Shown: one piece after another, positions 1 through 4,354 of the stretch
Numbering within the stretch: position 1 is the first letter of the stretch
Layout of the letters: every line of letters begins with the position of its first letter
NCBI GenBank assembly: GCA_035252155.1
Contig: DATFDL010000378.1
Coordinates: 1 to 7,858 of the forward strand
Direction: 5' to 3'
Source of the DNA: JAICLL01 sp035252155
Lineage (GTDB): Bacteria; Planctomycetota; Planctomycetia; Pirellulales; JAICIG01
DNA: 7,858 nt
Made by a program: the position numbers and the translations under genes
The notes under the pieces: generated by a model
What the model saw: only the letters and a program-made list of their open reading frames with translations
Database searches by the model: none
What the model was told of the DNA's origin: nothing

Positions 1-407
1 TCCAGGTGCGCCCGCTCCATGCCAAGCGTCTCTTCGGCTAGCTCGCGGGCTTCGCGATCGTTAGCCAGCCGAGCCACCAGGCGTTCGATCTCGGCCACGT
101 CGTGCCGCTGACGATGGTGCAGTTCTTTCAAGAGAAAGTCGAGCGAAAGAAAGTGGGTGTCGGTGAAGTCCATCGAATTTTCGCCCGTCTCGACCCGGCC
201 GCCCAGCCGGTCGACCATCTCGGCGATGCGCTGCGACATCAACTGCTGATCGGCCACGATGTTTTGCAAGGTCTCGGCGGCCTTCTCATCGCCGTGATGC
301 GTCCAAGGAGAAGCGTACATCAGATACATCGGGAACGAACGGTACTCGATCACGAGCAGCCGGTTCAGAGCGTCGATCGTTTGAAGCTTGGAGTGCGAAT
401 TGAACAT
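1..407 (-). CDS. Ferritin-like helical-bundle protein, partial (3' end outside window)
   Basis: The first 135 codons are visible, starting at ATG 407-405; the C-terminus lies beyond the left edge. The translation is almost entirely amphipathic helix: roughly residues 7-33, 40-70, 84-117 and 118 onward. This fits the four-helix ferritin/bacterioferritin/rubrerythrin superfamily. Possible metal ligands are Glu21 (VIEYR) in helix 1, Glu106 in helix 3 and an ExxH at Glu131-His134 in helix 4. Helix 2, which normally carries the other ExxH, instead reads ADQQLMSQR near residues 52-60 and has no His, so the diiron site may be incomplete or arranged differently. There is no signal peptide or membrane segment. 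The gene begins 5 bp after the nuoN stop, so it is probably co-transcribed with the nuo genes. A role in iron storage, oxidative protection or DNA binding cannot be told apart. The fold is moderately supported by sequence pattern only; the family is not identified. Confidence 0.55.
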   Translation of the reverse strand, partial: MFNSHSKLQTIDALNRLLVIEYRSFPMYLMYASPWTHHGDEKAAETLQNIVADQQLMSQRIAEMVDRLGGRVETGENSMDFTDTHFLSLDFLLKELHHRQRHDVAEIERLVARLANDREARELAEETLGMERAHL

Positions 408-419
408 GTTCCCTACAGA
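408..419. repeat. 12-bp fragment of the intergenic palindrome at the nuoN/ferritin junction
   Basis: GTTCCCTACAGA is identical to the outer end of the repeat arms at 2361-2372 and 4293-4304. On the minus strand it reads TCTGTAGGGAAC: its TAG is the nuoN stop codon, and its final AAC directly precedes the ATG of the ferritin-like gene. The surrounding GAACATGTTC (402-411) is a perfect 10-bp palindrome. Identity over 12 bases could be chance, but matching exactly the end of a repeat found three more times in this operon makes a truncated copy plausible. Confidence 0.4.
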
Positions 420-2128
420 AACAGTCGCTGGGCAGCGGCACGTGCCCAGAGGTTGAGGTCGTTGAACCAAATGCCGAGCACTACGACGGGCACGGTGAGC
501 AACATCACGTAGACGCCGGCGGGCGAGACCAGCGAGAGGTTCACCGGCAGCCGCTCGCGCGGTTCGGGATCCATCGTCATCACTTTGATCACCCGCAAGT
601 AATAAAACAGGCTCAGCGCGGTGTTCAAGCCGCCGATCACGAGCAACAGATACAGCTCGGCTGAGACTAACGACAGAAACGCGGCGTACTTGGCGGCGAA
701 GCCGGCCAAGGGCGGTATGCCGATCAGGCTGACCAAAATCAGGGCGAAGCAAACCACGATCACTGGCGAGCGGCCAATCAGCCCGGCGTAGTCGTCGATC
801 TCTTCGCTGCGCAGCGCGTTGCGCAAGAAGGCCACGATGGCGAACGCGCCCAAGTTCATGAACAGATAGACGCCCACGTAAAATGCCACCGCCCCGATGG
901 CCTGCTCGGCCAAGGCCGGCCGGTCGCCCGAAAGCTGAATGGCCGCCGCCACCGGCATCATCATGTAGCCGGCGTGCGCGATGGTCGAATAGGCCAACAG
1001 CCGCTTGATGTTGGTCTGACCGTAAGCCGCCAGGTTGCCGAACGTGCAAGTGACCGCCGCGATCAGCGTCAACAGCCCGACCACGTAGCGGCGAACGGGC
1101 GCGAGGTTGTTTGGCTCGAACACGGTTTCTTCATCCGCTGGCGCGGATGAGCCGGGCACGAGGCCCCGGGCTACCTCGTCGGCCTGGTAGGCGACGGTTC
1201 GCATGACCGACGAACGAGTGTAAGCCGCGGTCTGCGCTTGGGCCTGCTCGTGCGGCAGATGCGTGAAGCCGACGGCGACGCGAATGAGCAGGGCCAGCGC
1301 GGCGGCTTTCGAGGCGACCGACAAAAAGGCGTTTACCTCGGCGCTGGCGCCCTCGAATACGTCGGGACACCAGAAATGAAAGGGAAACGCAGAGAGCTTG
1401 AACGCCAGCCCGACCGAGACCATCAAACCGCCCAACATGAGCACCGTGTGTCGTTCGGCCACGACTTCGGGCGGGAGAGTGGCCAGTTGATAGGCGAGCG
1501 TCGGCAGATGGCACGAACCCAGCGCCCCGGCCAGCAAGCTGATGCCATAGAGCATGACACCGGCGGTGCCCGCCCCGAAGACGGAATACTTCAGTGCCGC
1601 CTCGCTACTTTTGCGGCGGCCCTTGAGCATGCCGGCCAACGCGTACGACGGCACACTGGCCATCTCGACGCCGAGAAAGACCATCAGCAGATGGTTGGCT
1701 GAAGCCATCAGGCACATGCCCAACGTGCCGCCCAGGATGAGCGTGTAAAAATCGGGGCTGTCCTCGCGATCAGGGATGCCCGACAGCCGCGTGAAAATGA
1801 GAAACAGCACCAGAAACACCAGCAGCACGCTGCGGAAGTAGACCGTCAGCGGGTCGTAGATTAAGAGGCCGTCGAAGATTTCGGCGCCGAGCTTGGGAAG
1901 GTTGGGATCGGGCGTTTGGCCGAGATTGAGCCACGGCGCGGCGAAGTACAGTCCGACCACCGAGCCGGCCAGCGCGATCCAGACCGCGTTGAGGCGGTGC
2001 CCCCAGCGCGGCAGCCGGGCCAACAGCAGCAGTACGATCGTCACGCAGAGCGTCAGCTCCGGCGCGAACCCGCGGCACGACTGCCAGGTGTCGGGTAGAA
2101 GTTGGTTGACTAAGGTGTGAAAGTTCAC
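413..2128 (-). CDS. nuoN: NADH-quinone oxidoreductase subunit N (NuoN)
   Basis: This is one of the three Mrp-antiporter-like proton-pumping subunits of the complex I membrane arm, about 571 residues (the E. coli protein is about 485). Family hallmarks, numbered from the GTG start, are Glu155 in FLGVEMASVPSYAL, Lys244 in LAFKLSAFPFHFW, Lys274 in SVASKAAAL, the TNIKRLLAYSTIAHAGYM block near 372-389 and Lys480 in GFAAKYAAF. These correspond to E. coli Glu133, Lys217, Lys247 and the TM12 lysine. GTG at 2128 is chosen because NFHTLVNQLLPDTW then aligns with normal NuoN N-termini. The frame stays open upstream to an ATG at 2266, but those 46 codons lie in palindromic repeat DNA and lack hydrophobic character. 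No Shine-Dalgarno is visible. Residues about 292-344 form a long hydrophilic loop (AQAQTAAYTR...SSAPADEE) that E. coli lacks and whose DNA contains hairpins. The gene is last of the nuo series, 282 bp after nuoM. Confidence 0.95.
   Translation of the reverse strand: MNFHTLVNQLLPDTWQSCRGFAPELTLCVTIVLLLLARLPRWGHRLNAVWIALAGSVVGLYFAAPWLNLGQTPDPNLPKLGAEIFDGLLIYDPLTVYFRSVLLVFLVLFLIFTRLSGIPDREDSPDFYTLILGGTLGMCLMASANHLLMVFLGVEMASVPSYALAGMLKGRRKSSEAALKYSVFGAGTAGVMLYGISLLAGALGSCHLPTLAYQLATLPPEVVAERHTVLMLGGLMVSVGLAFKLSAFPFHFWCPDVFEGASAEVNAFLSVASKAAALALLIRVAVGFTHLPHEQAQAQTAAYTRSSVMRTVAYQADEVARGLVPGSSAPADEETVFEPNNLAPVRRYVVGLLTLIAAVTCTFGNLAAYGQTNIKRLLAYSTIAHAGYMMMPVAAAIQLSGDRPALAEQAIGAVAFYVGVYLFMNLGAFAIVAFLRNALRSEEIDDYAGLIGRSPVIVVCFALILVSLIGIPPLAGFAAKYAAFLSLVSAELYLLLVIGGLNTALSLFYYLRVIKVMTMDPEPRERLPVNLSLVSPAGVYVMLLTVPVVVLGIWFNDLNLWARAAAQRLFL
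1131..1196. repeat. Series of three hairpins inside the nuoN coding sequence
   Basis: Three inverted repeats lie end to end within the nuoN loop insertion. The first is TCATCCGC (1131-1138), loop TGGC, then GCGGATGA (1143-1150), a perfect 8-bp stem. The second, 1150-1174, is an imperfect stem pairing AGCCGGGCAC with GCCCCGGGCT. The third pairs CGTCG-CC with GG-CGACG (1177-1196), with one bulged G and loop TGGTA. They encode roughly residues 311-333 of NuoN (ADEVARGLVPGSSAPADE) in an open frame. This looks like repeat DNA tolerated in frame inside a coding sequence, but chance structure in GC-rich DNA is possible for the two weaker stems. Confidence 0.45.
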
Positions 2129-2174
2129 GTGGATTGATTTTGCTATGCCATTAAGGCTCGTATTGCATGTAAGG

Positions 2175-2371
2175 GTCTGTGGGAAACAGACTCCGTGTCG
2201 TTCCGGCCACGGCGGCAGCCGCCACGGTAGCTCCGACACTCCGTGGCGGAGGATTGCGGTCGCCAAAGGCGACCGCGCTCCCCGTCACGGAGTGCCGGGG
2301 CTACTTTGCCGCGATCGGCACCCGATGTCAGTCCGCCCCTCACGGAACGCCACGGAGGGCGTTCCCTACAG
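2175..2371. repeat. Composite palindromic element between nuoM and nuoN
   Basis: This fills most of the 282-bp gap between nuoM and nuoN (2129-2410). Its right end, 2343-2371, is a 29-bp sequence that is the perfect reverse complement of the left arm of the nuoL-nuoM element (4214-4242). Its left end, 2175-2205, is a diverged copy in opposite orientation, starting GTCTGT and ending CTCCGTGTCGTTCCG, agreeing with the reverse complement of the right end at 25 of 31 positions. Between these arms sits an unrelated nested palindrome (2227-2304) and a GGCGGC-A-GCCGCC hairpin (2211-2223). There is no protein-coding signal in the gap; open frames across it are low-complexity repeat translations. Bases 2129-2174 contain only the nuoN leader, with no clear promoter or ribosome site. 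It resembles a non-autonomous MITE-like or REP-like element. Confidence 0.7.
2227..2304. repeat. Nested palindrome with a 9-bp perfect inner hairpin
   Basis: The arms 2227-2245 (GTAGCTCCGACACTCCGTG) and 2286-2304 (CACGGAGTGCCGGGGCTAC) are inverted copies agreeing at 17 of 19 positions. Inside is GCGGTCGCC (2256-2264), loop AAA, then GGCGACCGC (2268-2276), a perfect 9-bp stem. A smaller stem, CTCCG-TGG-CGGAG, lies at 2240-2252. When transcribed with the operon this would fold into a long stem-loop between the nuoM and nuoN messages. There is no following T-run on either strand, so it does not look like an intrinsic terminator. Confidence 0.75.
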
Positions 2372-2383
2372 ACGTCGAACGTC

Positions 2384-2410
2384 GATGTATCCGTTTTCCG
2401 TTCGGACATC
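2384..2410 (-). other. Possible stem-loop directly after the nuoM stop codon
   Basis: On the minus strand GATGTCCG immediately follows the nuoM TGA and can pair with CGG-AT-ACATC after a short A-rich loop, giving about 8 bp with a 2-base bulge. There is no U-tract, so termination is unlikely; it could protect the nuoM 3' end from exonucleases. The stem is weak and this is only a structural observation. Confidence 0.25.
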
Positions 2411-4183
2411 TCAGCGGCGCACCGAAGCGGTCATGTCGCCCGGCTCCTGGTTTTCTCGTTCGTATTTCAACTTGGGATCTTTGTAATCGCGCGTCCAGGC
2501 GGCCAGGTCGCTGACCTCCTTGTTCACGCTGGGAGTCATGTAATCGAACACCGTTCGCGGATAGACGCCAAACCAAATGGCAAAGATCACCAGCGGCACG
2601 GCGACGGCCAGCTCGCGCCCCTTGATCGGGGTGATGTGGTCGCCATGCGGCCCGCGATACTCCGGCCCCAAATAGACGCGCTGCAATGTCCACAGAATAT
2701 AGCCCGCCGTCAAAATCACGGTGGCCGCCGAGACCACCGCCAACGCATGCGAGTAATTCCACACGCTCAACGTCACGAAGACTTCGCCGATAAAGCCGCA
2801 CAAGCCCGGCAGACCTAAGCCCGCGAAAAAGATGGCGAAGGCGATGCCGCTATAAACCGGCGAGCGGGCGAACAGCCCGCCGAACTCATCGAGGTTGCGA
2901 TGGTGCACGCGATCGTAAATCACGCCGACCATAAAGAACATGCCGGCCGAGCTGATGCCGTGAGCGATCATCTGAAACATCGCCCCGTTCATGCCCATCT
3001 GCCAATACTCCGTGTCGTAATGATTGCCGGCCAGGGCGCTCCACACGCCGATGCCCAGCATCACGTAGCCCATGTGGCTCACCGAGCTATACGCCACCAG
3101 CCGCTTAAAATCTTTCTGGGCCAGAGCGGCAAATGCTCCATACAGCATGCTCAGCACGCCGATGGAGGTCACCAGCCAGGCCAGATCGAACGCGGCGTCC
3201 GGGCAGATGGGATAACAAATGCGAATGATGCCGTAGCCGCCCATCTTGAGCAGAATGCCGGCCAGAATCATCGAGATCGGCGTCGGCGCCTCGACGTGGG
3301 CGTCGGGCAGCCAGGTGTGTACCGGCACCGCCGGCACCTTAATGATGAAACCCACAAACAGCAGCACAAACGCCCACCATTGCAAGCTGCGACCCCACAG
3401 CTCTTTGTCGAACAGCTCCGTGTGCTGACCCATGGCGCTGAGTGCCAAGATATTGAACGTGTGGATCGGTTCGCTTCCCTCGGCTTGCACCTGCTCGGTC
3501 ACCGCGGGGTCGATATACAACTGCTCCCACCGCACCGCCGCGTCTTCATTGGCAGCATCGAGATCGCTGACCTGAGCCAGCGTGCGCAGGTCGCTGTTGA
3601 AGTAGAGGATGAGAATCGCGATCAGCATGAAGACGCTGCCCAAGAGCGTGTAAAGAAAGAACTTGATCGCGGCATATTCGCGGCGCGGCCCGCCCCAGAC
3701 GCCGATCAAAAAGTACATCGGCAGCAGCATCACTTCCCAGAACACGTAGAAGAGGAAGAAGTCGAGCGCCAGGAAGACGCCCAACATGCCCGTCTCGAGC
3801 AGCAAGAAGAGAATGCAATACGCCTTGACGTGCTTCTCGATGTTCCAGCTTGCGCCCATCGAGAGCATGCTGATGAACGCCGTGAGCACGACCAGCGTGA
3901 AGCTGATGCCGTCTTGCCCCATGAAGTAGTAAATATTGAACGACGGGATCCACGGCGCGGTGAAGGCGTTTTGCATTTCGGCCACGCCCTTTTGAAAATA
4001 GACCGCGTCGGATCCCTGGCCTTGCACCAGCAGCTTGAGCGTGATTCCGAAGACGGCCACTGTGAAAAACAGGCTGACCATCTTGATGACGTCGGGCTTG
4101 TCCTTGGGCAAAAAGGTGATGACCAGCGCGCCCAAGGCGGGCAAGAAGACAACCAAACTCAGCCAGATTAATGACGATTCCAT
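2411..4183 (-). CDS. nuoM: NADH-quinone oxidoreductase subunit M (NuoM)
   Basis: This is the central antiporter-like proton channel of the membrane arm, 590 residues against about 509 in E. coli. Expected residues are present: Glu150 in FYVFWEVMLLPMYF, Lys282 in IIKVPAVPVHTWLPDAH, Lys313 in GILLKMGGYG (the same 31-residue spacing as E. coli Lys234 and Lys265), KDFKRLVAYSSVSHMGY at 357-373 and Glu467 in GFIGEVFV (E. coli Glu407). A hydrophilic insertion of about 60 residues (198-262, acidic, from NSDLRTLAQVSD to LFDKELWG) precedes the helix carrying Lys282. The C-terminus has an extra charged tail of about 30 residues (561-590). The ATG at 4183 gives a normal hydrophobic first helix; no Shine-Dalgarno is visible. 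The gene is separated from nuoL by a 171-bp gap and from nuoN by 282 bp, both filled with related palindromes. The identity is secure. Confidence 0.97.
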   Translation of the reverse strand: MESSLIWLSLVVFLPALGALVITFLPKDKPDVIKMVSLFFTVAVFGITLKLLVQGQGSDAVYFQKGVAEMQNAFTAPWIPSFNIYYFMGQDGISFTLVVLTAFISMLSMGASWNIEKHVKAYCILFLLLETGMLGVFLALDFFLFYVFWEVMLLPMYFLIGVWGGPRREYAAIKFFLYTLLGSVFMLIAILILYFNSDLRTLAQVSDLDAANEDAAVRWEQLYIDPAVTEQVQAEGSEPIHTFNILALSAMGQHTELFDKELWGRSLQWWAFVLLFVGFIIKVPAVPVHTWLPDAHVEAPTPISMILAGILLKMGGYGIIRICYPICPDAAFDLAWLVTSIGVLSMLYGAFAALAQKDFKRLVAYSSVSHMGYVMLGIGVWSALAGNHYDTEYWQMGMNGAMFQMIAHGISSAGMFFMVGVIYDRVHHRNLDEFGGLFARSPVYSGIAFAIFFAGLGLPGLCGFIGEVFVTLSVWNYSHALAVVSAATVILTAGYILWTLQRVYLGPEYRGPHGDHITPIKGRELAVAVPLVIFAIWFGVYPRTVFDYMTPSVNKEVSDLAAWTRDYKDPKLKYERENQEPGDMTASVRR

Positions 4184-4213
4184 ATCTAGTGACGATTAAA
4201 GACGCAAATGACT

Positions 4214-4303
4214 CTGTAGGGAACGCCCTCCGTGGCGTTCCGCGAAGGGCGAGTTGACGTCGCCCCGCAGGTCGCGGAACGCCACGAAGGGCGTTCCCTA
4301 CAG
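4214..4303. repeat. 90-bp near-perfect inverted repeat between nuoL and nuoM
   Basis: The left arm (4214-4244) begins CTGTAGGGAACGCCCTCCGT, and the right arm (4273-4303) is its reverse complement with a single difference in 31 bases (A at 4287). The centre is 28 bp and contains GGGCG...CGCCC (4247-4265). Each arm is itself a hairpin, GGAACGCC-loop-GGCGTTCC, with a perfect 8-bp stem. The element occupies over half of the 171-bp nuoL-nuoM gap (4184-4354); I see no gene, promoter or ribosome site in the rest. Arm copies recur at 2343-2371 and, diverged, at 2175-2205, so this is a dispersed family. The transcript could form one long stem-loop or two short ones. There is no T-run of the kind expected for an intrinsic terminator. 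Confidence 0.88.
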
Positions 4304-4354
4304 ACGATGGTTTATAAACGAGTCCATGGTAGTTCTCGGGTTAGCTTGGCAGGC

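Noticed and set aside
2129..2266. A 46-residue N-terminal extension of NuoN from ATG 2266
   Set aside because: The codons run through the palindromic repeat region and give a Trp/Pro/Arg-rich sequence unlike any NuoN leader; the GTG at 2128 restores a normal N-terminus.
2175..2371. A CRISPR-like array
   Set aside because: The repeats are inverted and unequally spaced, there are too few copies, and no cas gene is present.
2143..2514. Short open frames on both strands across the nuoM-nuoN gap
   Set aside because: Their translations are repeat-derived, Arg/Pro/Gly-rich and overlap one another on both strands; palindromes keep several frames open by chance.
2900..4171. A 423-codon open frame on the plus strand opposite nuoM
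   Set aside because: It has the same character: charged, His/Gln-rich, no family pattern, fully nested in a secure nuoM gene.
4214..4303. The large inverted repeat as an intrinsic terminator between nuoL and nuoM
   Set aside because: There is no T-run after the stem on the transcribed strand, and nuoM and nuoN, essential for the same complex, lie downstream. Partial attenuation is not excluded.
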